Positions 24,901 through 37,346 of a stretch of 64,000 nt of DNA are shown here, one piece after another (position 1 is the first letter of the stretch; each line of letters opens with the position of its first letter). The notes under the pieces were generated by a model that did no database searches, was not told the origin of the DNA, and saw nothing but the letters and a program-made list of their open reading frames with translations. The translations under genes were made by a program, and so were the position numbers. Where the stretch lies: NCBI RefSeq assembly GCF_003286085.1, contig NW_020825288.1:16430001-16494000 (forward strand), in the 5' to 3' direction. This stretch comes from Drosophila persimilis (taxonomy: Eukaryota; Arthropoda; Insecta; Diptera; Drosophilidae).

Positions 24901-27900
24901 TGCACCTCAAAGGTGTTTGAAATGTGCTTTTTAACTGCAATGTAGTTGATTTGATATTCATACGTGCGCCGGCCCTTTCCGAGGCCCTCCCTTCGCTCTT
25001 TGCTGTAATTGTGGAGGTCTCTTAGGGCTTTTTAGCAACAATGGCAGCAATGCAAAACGGACAATGGCCAAGGAATACTCTTACCGGTAGAAGTAAAAGA
25101 TATTCCGATTAGAAATCAATCTTCAGTTGTTAAATGGGATTTCAGAGACATAGTCACATCCCAGCTGAAGACTGTTCCAACTCCTTCAGGAAGGGTATAT
25201 ACCCTACGAAAGTATGGCTTCAGCTTCAATGGCCAGCCGCGGTCATATAATTACTTCTTTTTTGCATGCAAATGTTCATTACATTGGAGTTGCTGAAGAA
25301 AGAACATAATTTCCTCTTCTCAGAGAAGTGAGTCAGTGGCCAGTGGTGAAGTGGTAGTGGTCCCGATGCCGCGCGAGAGAGCTACTGTAATTTCCACTCG
25401 CATTAATTATGTTAAACACAAGTCTCAATATTTAAACAAGCGAGCCCCCGAAAAAAGTGCAGTCCAAATGAACCACTGAACCGTTTGTTTGAGCACGGCC
25501 AACGCAAGAGTCAAAGACAAAGGGGCCGCCGCCACCTTGGACCATCCACCATCCACCGTCCACCAGACAGCAGCTTCAGCTTTAGAGGCAGCAGCAGCAG
25601 CAGCAGCAGCATCGACAGCCTCATCAAAGCCGCCGCAGCTGGGGCAGCGTTGTAATTATCACACGTCGGTCAAAATCAACGCCGGCCACGCGCACTCTCG
25701 TCCAACTCTATTAACTCAATTAAGAAGCCAACGCACAAATATTTGTGTGCGGCATTCAGTCGAAAAAGTATCCAAACAGTTCTCTATCCCATGTAAATAC
25801 GAGAGTGCCGCAGGCTCTTCGGGGAGTCCGGGGAGCGGAACGTGTGGTGGAGCATGGGGCCCATGTTGACACAGCGGCAGAGAGTGCGCATACGCCGTGT
25901 GGCACGTCCCTCACGTGTGGTGACTCGACACAACACTGAAAGAACTAAAGAGTTTTCTGAGAGATTCTTAGACCATTAGTTGCCTAGGAAATGCTATCAG
26001 AAGGTGGTATAGAAGGGGTTTCCAAGGGTATCCCAGTGACACGTAATATTTCATTCGATGGATTGAAAAAATTCAAATCTAAAAACATTGAGAAAACGTT
26101 GCGATCAAAGCCTGCAGCATCCTGCAGTTACTAGTACTAGTTTCCATTCTAAAATATATAAATAATCATTTTCCTCAGTGTATGGCTGTCGGCCCGGATG
26201 GAACTGCTCTGCTGCGGTTCGCTTGGCCCACTCACCACGGCAAGAAAACCGAAAAAAAAAACCCAAAAACTGTAGACAACGAAAAGCACAAGACCCGAAA
26301 ATAGAAACGAAGATGAAAAAGTTAAACATTTCAATTTGAGCATCGCTTTAATTAGCATGCGCTTGTTCATTGTTTTCCGTTTTTGTGCTTTCCATCGAGC
26401 GTTTGATTTGTTGTCTCGCTGTTAGTTGTTGGCTTTTAGCTTTTAGGTTTTAGCCGGCTTGATTAGCGTGCCCCGCAGCCGCAGAGGCCTTACCTTGCCT
26501 TTGCACGCTTGGCCCGAAAGCAGGCCGAGAGCCCTGGTCTTTGACTGTGCGACACCCATCGACTCCGTGCGACCCGACTCTCTGGTCGGCAGCGCTCTCT
26601 TTGTGGGTGGCCCCTAAACGGCTTAGTTCGCTTTGCTACTTTTTCCTCTGGGCCACCTTTTGTTCGTCCGGGGGCTTTCTTGGCCATGCTGATGATTACT
26701 GTGAAATTGGCAATGTTTAATGGTCGCCCCAGCACAAGTGTCTTTTGTGTCTTTGGCCCTAACTACTTTCCTCTTTGATGAGTTTTCTTTTCTGAATTTT
26801 TTTCCATTTTTCGACACAAAACGCTTATATCGTAGGACTTTCTCTTTGATTCTCTGGCCAGGGATACAAATGTATCTGCAGACAATGGACTGAACACCGA
26901 ACTAATGACTAAAACTTGGTTAATCTTGATTTAAGCTATATTGTCAAACATTTGCTGAATTGGTTACGGAAATACCAGTTGATTCAGTTGATGGGGTTAT
27001 ATTTACATGTATAAAATAACATGCCATCATTTTTTTCAATTACTTCAAGATCTGCTTCCATTTAAGTTCTTTGTAAAATCAGAAATTAGTTCCAATATCC
27101 CAGTCCAAGTGATATTTTCCTAATTCCTTTGCAAGCAAACTTCAATCAAACTATGATATCTCCTCGTACATTCCACCCATTTTGGGTCAAACGAACACAC
27201 CCAAAATAAGCGGGGAAACGAAAAGGCGTGTCAGTCCATAATTATCGTCTGGCTATCGGTAGTAATACAATTTTCGATATGCTACCAAGCGGCAGGCAAT
27301 CCATTCCAATCTGCGCCACAAGCTTCTATCTGCCTTGCCGCACAACATCAAGTGGAAGTGACGGGCATGTGTCAATGCTGCGTGGGTCGGTCGCCAGCTG
27401 TAAATGTGAACCGAAAGCGACTCCATCCGTGGCATATGCAAATTGCTTGCGGCTGGAAAATCACAGCAGCCAGAAAATGCACAAACAGATACATATGTAG
27501 GTATATATGGAAGCTGTGACTACGGGTCGGGGCTGCTGTTGAAAGCTTGCTAATTGACAATTATAGTCAAGTTATTGTTGTTGCCGGGAAGTTTTATGAC
27601 ACCGGTTGCACTGCCTAAGGGAATAGTTTAAAAGACTTGGGCGTTTGCTAGGGATGGTGGCATAAGACGATGAAGGTAACCCATCGACGAAAATCGTGTC
27701 AAAATATTCTCACCATAAACCAAACTGTTGGAGAGGTAGTGAAGGAATTTTGAACAATATCTCCCATCCCATATGGATGTATGTAGTTTAAAGATGTATT
27801 TTTCCATTTTTCGATATAATTTCCGTACATTTCTAAAGATATCAATAGTTTATTCGGAAGTATTTAAGGAAGCTGTGAAACAGTCGATTCATAGAGTGCT

Positions 27901-30600
27901 CTATATTATTATGGTTGCTTAAACTTCTTCAAAAATTCTTTAAAACTTCTTAAATGATTTAAAACTATCGGTAACAATCGTATTATGCATCTCACACATC
28001 TCTAGTGCACAACAAATCGAAATGTGGGCGGGATCGTGGCTTCCCGAGTCGCTTAGCCCGCTTAGCCGGCGCTTAATACAAACTCAAGATAAAATGGCTT
28101 TGGAGCGATTATTTAGGCGGTATCTGACGATAGGAGCGACCATCTAAATTACAGAAAATTTAGTATTTCCGGGAGTATCAGCTGCACCGCCGCTGTTGTC
28201 CGGCAGCTGCGCCGATAAATCAATGAAATCGTCGTCGCCCGGCATTTGAATATTAATGAACCCTTTCCTTGCACTTTCACCGATGAAAGAGGGTCCCCAG
28301 TTTATCAGCGTGTGAATGAAGCCACACACACAGCATAGGGACCGAGGCCGAGGCGAGCCCCTGGGGCTGAGGGGGCACAGGTGTAAATTGACTTTCCCTT
28401 TGAAGGATTCTTCGACTCAAGGACCTGGTCGACGGGGCATAATTAACACCGCGGCTTTTCCCACGCAGCATGCGTGTGTATCTAATAGATACACTAATAG
28501 CCGCCGAGAACAAAGAGCGAGATATACAGAAGAAATTAGAATTATAAAAAATACAGAAGCGCTAAACTGGGAATGAAACGCGCCGCTCTATTCCGCTGCA
28601 CTGCGGCGAAACTCAATCACAAACCGAATGCTCAAATATTTGTGTGATTAGTCCTTATCAATAGCCAGGTAGCTGCCCGCTGCCGGGGATCCGGCAGTTT
28701 GGGACACGGAACAGCACCCGGGTCGGTCCGGTGCGCTCCGATCCGATCCCAGCCGAGCCATGGACCCACTGTGGCTAAAGTCGAGCGCTGAGCCTGCGGT
28801 GGTCGCCGCCGTCGATTCCTTTCTCGTTTAGCATCCTGCTGCGACGGCAATTGGCTTCGATTTTAGTTTTCTTTTTTCGTTAATAGACGTTTGCCCTTTG
28901 TCTTCAGACGCCTTGACGCCTTTTGTGCTGCCGTCTCTGCCCCCGCCCCTGCTGCTGCTGCTGTTGCTGCTTCTGCTGGGGCCTTTGTTCTCGGCTGATT
29001 GTTGCAACAAATCACATTTGTTTCAATTAAAAGGATTTGGAGATGTTTGTTGGGCCTGTACGTGTCAGCATTTCAAGTTGGCTAAAATGTGTGGACAATT
29101 GCAAATTGGCTTAAACTCAACTGCTGCACGATGTCCTGCGAAACGAATCAGAGCAGTAACTACTAGAAAACAAAAAGGATGTTTAAATTTGGTTGAATCT
29201 TCGAGTAGCTCTTCAGACAATACTTTTTTTTATTTTGGATTATAAAAAGTGCATAAATGGAAGAAAAATCTATAAATAATTTTTAAATAGGTACTAAGGG
29301 TGTGTGTTAAGGTTATGTGTGTTTAAACGTGGTATTCTTGATCATCTTCTTCTTTGGCTGATAAAATCAATGAAAAATTGTGAGAATAGTAGGTGTCGTC
29401 AGAAACACGAGATAGTTCTATAATATTTGACCAAAAATTGCACGTTTACTCCTCCTAATATAATAAATAATGGTGACAAGGATAAGGATAAACAAGCTGG
29501 CCATATAAAACATTTAGAAAATAGCCTTTACAATTTCTGCAGCTTTAAATAAATTATAATTATTAACAAGGGAATCTTGCATGTAGAAAAAAATATTTGT
29601 ACATTGTACATCTATGTTCCAACTCTATGCACTGAAAATATTTATTTATTTATTTACATATTTACCAAATTGTAGACCAAAATGAGTCATACGGTACAAT
29701 TAATGGTTATAGCCAGAGCCACAAGCCTTTAAGGCCATGTACACACATATATTAATAACTATATTTCCCGAGAGACGAGGGTCTCTCAATTCACCTTTGA
29801 ATGGATAAACTTTCGCATTGGAATGTACAAATTTAAAAAGGTAACAGCACGAAAAGCCGTCGGCTCTGAAGTAATACAATTTCTTTCCCTGATACAATTT
29901 CCACCAATAATACAACTATTATAATTTCATTATCGCACTAACTGAAAACAAAATAGAAGCAATTTGTATCAATTAAGTAAGGCTGCATTTAACCAATATC
30001 CACAGTAGCTCCATCCATATCCATCCACCCGAGACCGACTGGCTTCGCTGTCCGACTCGGACCCAAATTAATTTCCAAATGTCTTCGAATTTATGCACAT
30101 TTTTTATTACTTTCCCTACTCACGATATTGTTTCTCTTTTTCGGTGGTTTTGTCTTTCTACCAAAATTAATGGTTCGCTTTTCTTGCAGCAAATTAATTG
30201 CAAACGCTTGACAATTAAACGCGGGCTGCCTCTAGGGGCACGGCACGGTTCTGTTGCGGGTCTGGGTGCGGGTCATCGTCATTATGCTTAAGCGGGGGGT
30301 TGTGGGAATGATGAAGTTGGGGCAGGGGAGCTCTCTGCCTCTGCCACGGACTCAGTCGCTGGGCCTTGGAGTTGATTGTGAAAACTTTGCAGCGACTAAA
30401 ATACTAAATACAGTCTCGTTACAAGCTGAGGAGCGTCGCTATTGCCGTCTCGCTTGCACGCCAGCCGCATGATGAACGCCATAATTACCGTTACGTATAC
30501 GCCACCATTGCTATTTTTTGTTGCTGTAGCCGATTGGTGGTGAACAGGCCGGCCAGAGGGAGATAGCGAATCATTCTACCCGACTCTGTCTAACCCACGA

Positions 30601-31235
30601 GCGAGGCGGTAAACTGGTTCTCTCCCAGAGACAGAAAGACAGAGAAGGAGAGAGAGAGAAACGACGTCGACGCTGCCGCTTGTTGTGCAGTTATGATTTG
30701 ATTGCCGAGCCGGGCTGGGTTGTTTAACCACCGACAAACGAGACACGAAACGAAGCGACGAGGAGACGAGAGAGCCAGAGATGTTAAGCAGACTCTGAGT
30801 AACAGAGAGGGACAGACACACACAGCGAGAGAGACAGAGACACAGAGAGAGAGAGCGCGTGTTAGTGCGGAGCGGAGCGGAGAGCGACGCGACGGCGGGC
30901 AGCAAAAGAACTGAAGAAATATCGACGTGTCTAGTTAGCGAACCAATCTTCAAATCTATTTCGAACGTCGAGTTGAGAGGTCCTCCTATTGGATCAGCGT
31001 CGTCGTCGTTCCCTCGTTAATCGTCTATCGCTTACCGCCTGACACTCAGAGACTTGAGAGATACAGATACGGCCGTGTTCGTCAGATGAGTACACGAATT
31101 TATTAAGAAACCAACCGCAAAGTGAAGCAATCGAATCAGTGCAACGTCGCTTCTGGCACCTGCAAGAAGGAGACACAGTTTAGTGCTTTGAGCGATACCA
31201 AAGTGACAAGTAATACCCGCCAGACCGAAGCTTAA
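30601..31235 (+). promoter_or_regulatory. lbe: GA-rich promoter region and 5' leader of lbe
   Basis: The region upstream of the lbe ATG is rich in GAGAG elements (about 30640-30895), a typical GAGA-factor-bound promoter feature of fly developmental genes. It then turns into ordinary leader sequence. No TATA box is obvious. One initiator-like TCAGTG lies at 31136-31141 but lacks a good downstream promoter element, so the transcription start is not fixed. An in-frame TAA (31233-31235) sits immediately before the ATG, so the coding region cannot extend upstream. Confidence 0.45.
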
Positions 31236-34200
31236 ATGCTCTGTCCTCCAACCATGCGTCCGGCCAGCCCCGCCGAATCGGAGATCTCCGTCGGAGGAGC
31301 TCCCAGCCCGCTGCCCACGCAGCTCCAGCACCAGCACCAGCCTCATCCGCATGCCCACCAGCTGCACCATCCGCGTGCCAGCACCATCGACTTGCTCCAG
31401 CAGCAGCAGTTCCTGATGCAGCATCATGCGGCCGCCGCAGCCGCTGCTGCCGCCGGACTCACCCGCGGGGCCGTCGGCAGTCTGCCGGAGGACTACTTTC
31501 AGCCGCTGAAGCGCTTGCGCATGTCCTCCTCCTCGTCGGAGCCGCGGGAACACACGCCCAGTCCACCAGCCCTGGCTCCGGCACCCACCGCCGCCGAGTC
31601 CCAGCCACAGACAACCACCAAGGCGGCCATTGAGGGCGTCAAGAGCTTTTCCATTGCCGACATTTTGGGGCACTCGCAAAAACAGCGCTCGGACTCGGTG
31701 TCGCCACCGCCGGCTGCCACACTGCTGGCCCCACCCGCCAATAGGGCGTCCGCTGGTCTGCTCCAGCCCCGCACCGAGCCCTTGGAGGCACATCACGCGG
31801 CGGCCGCCATGCTCCTGCCCGGAGGCCAGATTGTCCGCCCCTGGGATCACCTGCTTGGCCCCATGCCCGTGCGCCCCTTCATCCCCTCAGCCCTGCTCCA
31901 CTACGAGCAGCGCCTGGCCCTGGACTACCACCGACAGCTGCAGGAGCACTTCAACGCCCAGGCCCAGCTGCTGCGCCACATGGGCATGGACATCATTCCC
32001 TCGGAGAGCGGCTCGGACCGCTCCAGCTCCGCGGCCAGCGATTGCTGTTCTCCGGAGATTTCCCGGGACTCGGCCGCTGCCGCCGCCGCCGCTGCTGCCC
32101 GCCACAGCCACAGCCCGCAGTCGTCAGCCCAGGTGGCGACTGAACGAGAGCGACACCACTCGGCCGGATCGGCGAGTGCCTCCAGTCCGTCCCAGAGCAG
32201 CGGTGGACCCAGTGCGTCCAGTGGAGGAAACGCGGCCGCAGCCGCTGCTGCCGCTGCCAAGGCCAAGGCCAATGGCACGCCCCTGGACGCTCTGTTCCAG
32301 ATGACCACCAAGGATTTCGACGAATCTCAAGGTAGGTTTCTCTCCCAAAACCATCTCTCATCCACATCTGTCTGTCTGTCCGCTGCGATTGACAAATTTC
32401 TCAATTTGCGAAATGAATTTATGCGATTCTTAATTAGAATAAAAGCCTTCAATTAGTTCTCGAATGGAAATATCGCAATTCCAGAGGCTGAAGCTGGATG
32501 TGTACATATTTAGCTTATTACTGGATGATGTTTGCCATTTATCAAGCAGCAAATTCGTGTTCGTATTCCGTTTAATTGAAATAAACGGCCAACAGATCAG
32601 TTCAGATCGCCTTTCCCCCTCCCGCTCCACGAGCTTCTCCAGTCAATCGATCAGAGTGGGGTCTTTTGATATGTAAATTCCCTAACCGATTCGATTTTTG
32701 GGCTTTTAATTAATTGGCAGCATGCGCCACAGACAGAAACAAATTGCTGGGGGAAAATGGAACACGTCAAAGATATAGATTATTTCAGTGAAAGAACTTT
32801 CTGGCACAATCGAACATACATATTTACTGCCTGTGCTGTGGAAACGCAGCAGATTAAGTCACAGTTCAAGTTTGACACTCATCCGAGTGCATTTAGTGGG
32901 CGTTTTAGTACTGTCTCCATCCCCTGTGCACCCTCTGGCGAGGCAGTGATTTCATGGCAATTACTGTTTAATAGTTCCAACAGTTCGCATTAGACTTCGT
33001 AAGTAAATTTGTGTATTCGTGTCGATTCTGCAGCGATTAGCAACAACTTTCCCGGAGGAGGGGGGTGGCCCAAGTAAGCCCGTGTGCATTACCTAATCGA
33101 GTCTTGCCGGGTTCGAGTATTTTGTTGCTATTCCTCATCGAACAATTAACATGCCGTTTCCATTTGTTGCTACTCAAAACTAATGGCCGACAAACTCTGG
33201 CCCCAGCTGGAGCCTCGGTCGTAAACATGTTTTAAAATACAAAAAGAGCGATTAGCGGAGACACCCGGCTGTTGTATAAGGCAGTGCTTAAGTGGACAAT
33301 ATACAAATATTACTGTTTATCAAATATTGTATATTGTATAACTCAAAGACGAAATATTTACGATCAACGAAGCAGCAACGATATGCAGCTTTGCGTCGTC
33401 GTTAGTCAGTCAGCACCGCAGAAAGAGGAGGAGGAGGAGGAGGAGGAGGTTGTCCGGGTCTAATCGAGGGGCAGATGCGCTGCAGTTGCAGCGGAAATCC
33501 CATAAATATGGGCAGTGCACATTAATATCTTTGGCACTCTCTAAAGATGGTTCCTCCAGCTTCTCTCTGAATCAAAATGTAATGACCCTTGACCTGACCA
33601 GACAACTTGTCGCCCTGGGTCTAACCTTAGCCCAACTGGAATTCCCAGTACTAGCGCCCAATGAATCCATAAAATCCCAGAGGCCAACTGTTGCCGTAGG
33701 TTCCAGGGAAACCGATCGGATTTCCAGCCCGAACATATTGGGCACGGAACCCTGACAAATGTGACCAAAACAAACCTCCCCTTAACTAAGGGAACGATTT
33801 ACGAGTGAGCCCTGTAAGTGGACACCTGAGAGGGACAGGATACCCAAGTGGCCTGCTCATTTCTCTTTCTCTTTCGACTTTGACTTCGGCTTTTCCCTAG
33901 CTGCAAAGATAAGTCATGGAAATTACTTAATGAGTCTCTGATAAAAAATAAATACAGGGAAAAAGAAAGAAAGAGAAAGATCCAGAGAGAGTGCGGAGTG
34001 GAGAGTGGAGGAGAGAGGCCTGCAGGCAGTCAAGTGCCTAATGGGTTTTGGGTTACAAAACGCGCTCAAGATAACGAATGGCCAAATTATGTATGCGTTT
34101 GCATTTCGAATAGCCAGACACTCATACCGTGTATTCATGTGGTATTCATTCGAGTCTGGCTGGCGCTGGCGCTGGCGCTGGCGGGCATTTAATTAGTTTT

Positions 34201-35357
34201 TAATGTTGATCTAGTTTGTTTGACAAGCAATCGGAATGGGTGTGAAACTATCGGATGTCGAACCGGTTGGCCAATATTCAATAAATAAATATTTATGCTG
34301 ATGATCGCCTCGTGCGATGTCGATGCGGGGCTTTGATTGGGGCCGCTCCTGGAGACTTTGTCTCTGTACCAGGAAATGTTATGCAAGCCTCGATCAGATA
34401 AGGCAGTGCACTATAAGTACAGGCCAGTGGCTCATTAATCAAGCCCGGCTAGTGGTACTGTACCACTTAAAACTGATTTGTAGGTGTCAATTATTATTAT
34501 AAATCACACGGCAAACGAGACAAATGAGCGCTCCAAAGATTGCATAAGACCGGGGAGTCATTAGATCCGCTCACTCAATGAACGCCCACAACTCGCGCAA
34601 TCAATCAACTCGAAATTATACACTCCGGCCACTGGCAACCGGGAACTGGGCAGCTCGGAGAGGTGTCTGGGAAAGCGCAATCGGAATCGGAATAGGAATG
34701 GGAATGGCAATTGCAATTCCAATCGCATTATTAAAATGTATCAATCGTTTGGCATTTAAATTAACGCTGCCCCTTCCGTCGCGTCCCGTCCCGTCCGGCA
34801 ATTAAACTCAAGGCAAAAGCCGCTTGTTAGCAAGAGCAACCGGTTTGGCAAATGCCAACCGTTCAGTCTTAGCCACAACCAACTCTAACCATCTTTCTCT
34901 CTCTTTGTCAATTGCAGACAAGTCCCATTTGGACATATTCTCGAACAGGCCGCAGCCGAAGAAGAAACGCAAGTCCCGCACCGCCTTCACCAACCACCAG
35001 ATCTTCGAGCTGGAGAAGCGCTTCCTCTACCAGAAGTATCTGTCGCCCGCCGACCGGGATGAGATCGCCGCCTCGCTGGGACTGTCCAATGCCCAGGTGA
35101 TCACCTGGTTCCAGAACCGGCGCGCCAAGCAGAAGCGCGACATCGAGGAGCTGAAAAAGGACTTTGACAGCGTAAAGGTCTTCTCCGCACACAAGTCCTT
35201 CCTGGAGAACGTCAACGATCTGAGCATCCTCAAGAAGAAGCCCATGCATGAGGCGGATATGGTTGGACTGGCGGCTGCTGCCGCCGCCGCGGGAATGGTG
35301 ACGGTTCAAGTGCCCGGATCGGCTGCCTCGTCGCTGGGCGGTGCACCACCCAAATGA
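31236..35357 (+). CDS. lbe: ladybird early homeobox transcription factor, two coding exons
   Basis: The coding sequence joins 31236-32331 and 34918-35357 into 511 codons plus stop; donor CAAG|GTAGGT and acceptor TTGCAG|AC split an Asp codon (phase 1). This is the Lbx-class homeodomain repressor that in flies patterns epidermis, a subset of heart cells and the segment border muscle. Seen in order: ESEISVGG near residue 15; His/Gln-rich stretch; poly-Ala near 66-74; eh1 Groucho motif SFSIADILG (137-145); a block around 219-250 ([21 protein letters not shown]) shared with lbl; SDCCSP; further Ala runs near 280 and 333; [12 protein letters not shown] at exon 1's end; homeodomain 382-441. The first ATG has T at -3, while the Met at codon 7 (31254) has a better ACC context, so initiation there is possible. 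I recall D. melanogaster lbe as about 479 aa; the excess fits longer Ala/His tracts. Naming lbe rather than lbl rests on length and gene order. Confidence 0.96.
32332..34917 (+). other. lbe: lbe intron 1
   Basis: A 2586-bp phase-1 intron with canonical ends: GTAGGT donor and a CT-rich tract running into TTGCAG acceptor. It separates the regulatory N-terminal exon from the homeodomain exon, the same position as in lbl. It contains a GAG microsatellite (33425-33449), a GGAATC/GGAATG-type short repeat near 34682-34708, and one Tinman-type TCAAGTG (34030-34036). No coding content is recognised. Confidence 0.93.
33425..33449. repeat. (GAG)n microsatellite in lbe intron
   Basis: Eight tandem GAG/AGG triplets. 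Confidence 0.9.
34918..35357 (+). CDS. lbe: lbe exon 2, homeodomain exon
   Basis: This exon encodes the last 146 residues. The homeodomain starts KRKSRTAF (position 1 at residue 382) and its recognition helix reads [15 protein letters not shown]. Trp48, Phe49, Asn51 and Arg53 are intact, Gln50 gives the usual TAAT-type preference, and Thr47 is the Lbx/Tlx/NK-class hallmark. Helix 1 [11 protein letters not shown] and loop [11 protein letters not shown] match the Lbx family almost exactly. After it come a charged helix ([20 protein letters not shown]), a further Ala run and a short Gly/Pro-rich end. The TGA is at 35355-35357. Confidence 0.97.
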
Positions 35358-35910
35358 AGGCGCGGCCTGGTGCGCATAGAACCGCATATGCAACCTGATA
35401 AATGGTACAGAAAGTGAGCAACGAGGAGTCGAGTATTTTGTTTAATTTTGAGTCGAGTGCGAGGGAGTCGGGGCGCAAGAAGAGTTCCCCGACCCAGCAC
35501 TGGGCTTAGGCCCCGGGAAGCACAAGGACATCCTGAAGTTCTTCCGAGGCCAATAAAGAGGGCAAAGGCAATGTGTAAGGCCAGCCAACAACTGAGAGAG
35601 TAACTCAGACAGGACCAAGGTCACCTGTTGGCCAGCGAATACGCCAAAACCCGGACCTGGACCACGCTCAGCACTGAGCCAGAGCTCATCATCACATCGA
35701 TAGGACACACACACACCCAAACGGCTCTTTTCAGAGCCACCAATCTGTTGGCCAAAGAGCATTTCAAATTTCTCCAATCTGGGTATTCAAATACCCAGCC
35801 CAATTAGCGCTGAAAGGCCAAATTTGTTTTACTCCAATTAATAATTTCAGCAAAAAGAGAAGCACAAAAGACCACAAATTGTTGTCAATAAATTTGAACA
35901 TATTTAAGCA
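35358..35910 (+). other. lbe: probable 3' UTR of lbe
   Basis: Two AATAAA hexamers follow the stop codon, at 35552-35557 and 35887-35892. The second is followed by a T/A-rich stretch and is a plausible main site. The boundary is approximate. Confidence 0.5.
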
Positions 35911-36898
35911 AACAATGATCGAGTCGGAACGAGAGCTACCATTCGGCCGGCTTTTGTCGGTGAGTTCAATTCGGAATTGAGAGTCTGAGATTTTGAATCT
36001 GAATTTGAATATTCTGCCTCGACTGATCTTAATGATGTTGCTACGTATTTTGTTGGATCTCCGTCTCCGTCTCCGTCTGAGCTGGAATCCGAATCAGAAT
36101 CCGCAGTCGCAGCCCGCAGTCGGAGCCGGTGCCTTAAAATAAAAGAAATCTTTTTTAATTTTTATTAATGATTATTTACAACCGTTATTCATAAATTAAA
36201 ACAAATTAATTATTAATTTAATCACATGCCACAATCGAAAACGAGTCGGTCCGAAGATGGAACCGAAACCCGGCTTCAAGTGACTAAAGCTTTGCAGATT
36301 TGTGCACGGCGCCAATTTGCATATGAAATCTACCGAAATTATTTCGATATTTATTAATTTTCGAAGCAATCATTTTCATAAATTCCCAGCTGGAACGGCC
36401 GGAGCGAGCTGCTCCCGCTACCGTTTGCGGCGGAGTTCAAAGGTAGCCAGCATCGCCATCGGCGCATACATTTTTCACTCCCGAGCTGGAGCTGAGGCTG
36501 AAGCTGGGGACTGAGGACTGAGGACTGAGGATGACCTGCGAGCCCTCCTAAACTGAAGTGCGCCATCAATCTCGCTCTCCCCAACGATCCCCAAACGATC
36601 TCAACGAACTCCGCTGTGTCCAAGCTGATCGTTTGTTAATCATTTGAATAATCAAGCTATCAATTCCGCTGCTAATGATGCCGACCGATTGGAAGAACTG
36701 GTCCAGGCCGCTCGCTCGATTGTCTCTCACAGTTCGTAAAGTAGCCGGGAAAAACCTCTTGCATATGCATGAGATGCAGATCGCACATTTATTTATTTTC
36801 ATTTCCAAATGTGTGACAATGCAACGCATGTGTCGCGATAAAGAAACTTAAAAGACGCTCGCCCGAGAAACCCCAAATCTAGTTCAGTTCCTCAGCCC

Positions 36899-36944
36899 TG
36901 GGCCATGGGCCGTGGGCCGCGGGCCATGGGCCGTGGGTCTTGGG
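36899..36944. repeat. (GGGCCRTG)n short tandem repeat
   Basis: Imperfect copies of GGGCCATG/GGGCCGTG/GGGCCGCG in a row, a GC island in AT-rich DNA. Confidence 0.75.
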
Positions 36945-37300
36945 TGTTATTAATAGGTAGCCCTTTGAAAGCGCTGCGGCGAAAGTAAAAGACCTGGAAA
37001 ACCATTTAATTGAAATTAAGTTGTACTCCAGTGCGGGTATCACACACCATCTGTGATGGGGGGCACAAATTACTGGAGCCATTACCGGTGGCATTAGGTT
37101 TTAGTAGCTGAGAAAATTCGCCCGGCAAATCGGGGTAAACTGCGACAGCGGCTCTAATTATGGGAAAATCTCTCAGCACTTCCGTGAAAACAAACAGAAA
37201 TGCCTAAATGTCGAAACCCATTAATCGAATCAACTAAAAATGACTAATGAACCTACCGCACGATGAGTGGAAGTGCCTCATGAGCCTTTACCTCCGCCGC

Positions 37301-37346
37301 TACCTCTACCTCTACCTCTACCTCTACCTCTACCTCTACCTCTACC
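37301..37346. repeat. (TACCTC)n microsatellite
   Basis: More than seven perfect copies of TACCTC. It encodes a Tyr-Leu run in one frame, which is not evidence of a gene. Confidence 0.9.

Larger units (their letters stand above)
12746..30600. other. non-coding DNA upstream of lbe
   Basis: About 18 kb without a recognisable gene. Long open frames here (for example 198 codons at 24107-24703 and 179 codons at 19813-20352 minus) are low-complexity and carry no domain I recognise. AT-rich blocks at 14640-15000, 26880-27200, 27640-28000 and 29200-30000 look like decayed repeats or plain neutral sequence. One CCTTTGATC (24317-24325) matches the TCF/Pangolin consensus. The expected content is lbe/bap enhancers, but I cannot delimit any enhancer by reading. 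Confidence 0.55.

Noticed and set aside
25489-25869. 126-codon frame with an alanine run
   Set aside because: It is kept open by a CAG-type microsatellite and shows no domain or convincing gene structure.
1-31000. Search for bap (expected left neighbour)
   Set aside because: No second homeodomain signature was found in any frame left of lbe, so bap must lie outside the window.
31032-31850. 272-codon minus-strand frame over lbe exon 1
   Set aside because: Antisense shadow of the lbe coding exon; low-complexity Gly/Arg/Leu composition and no domain.
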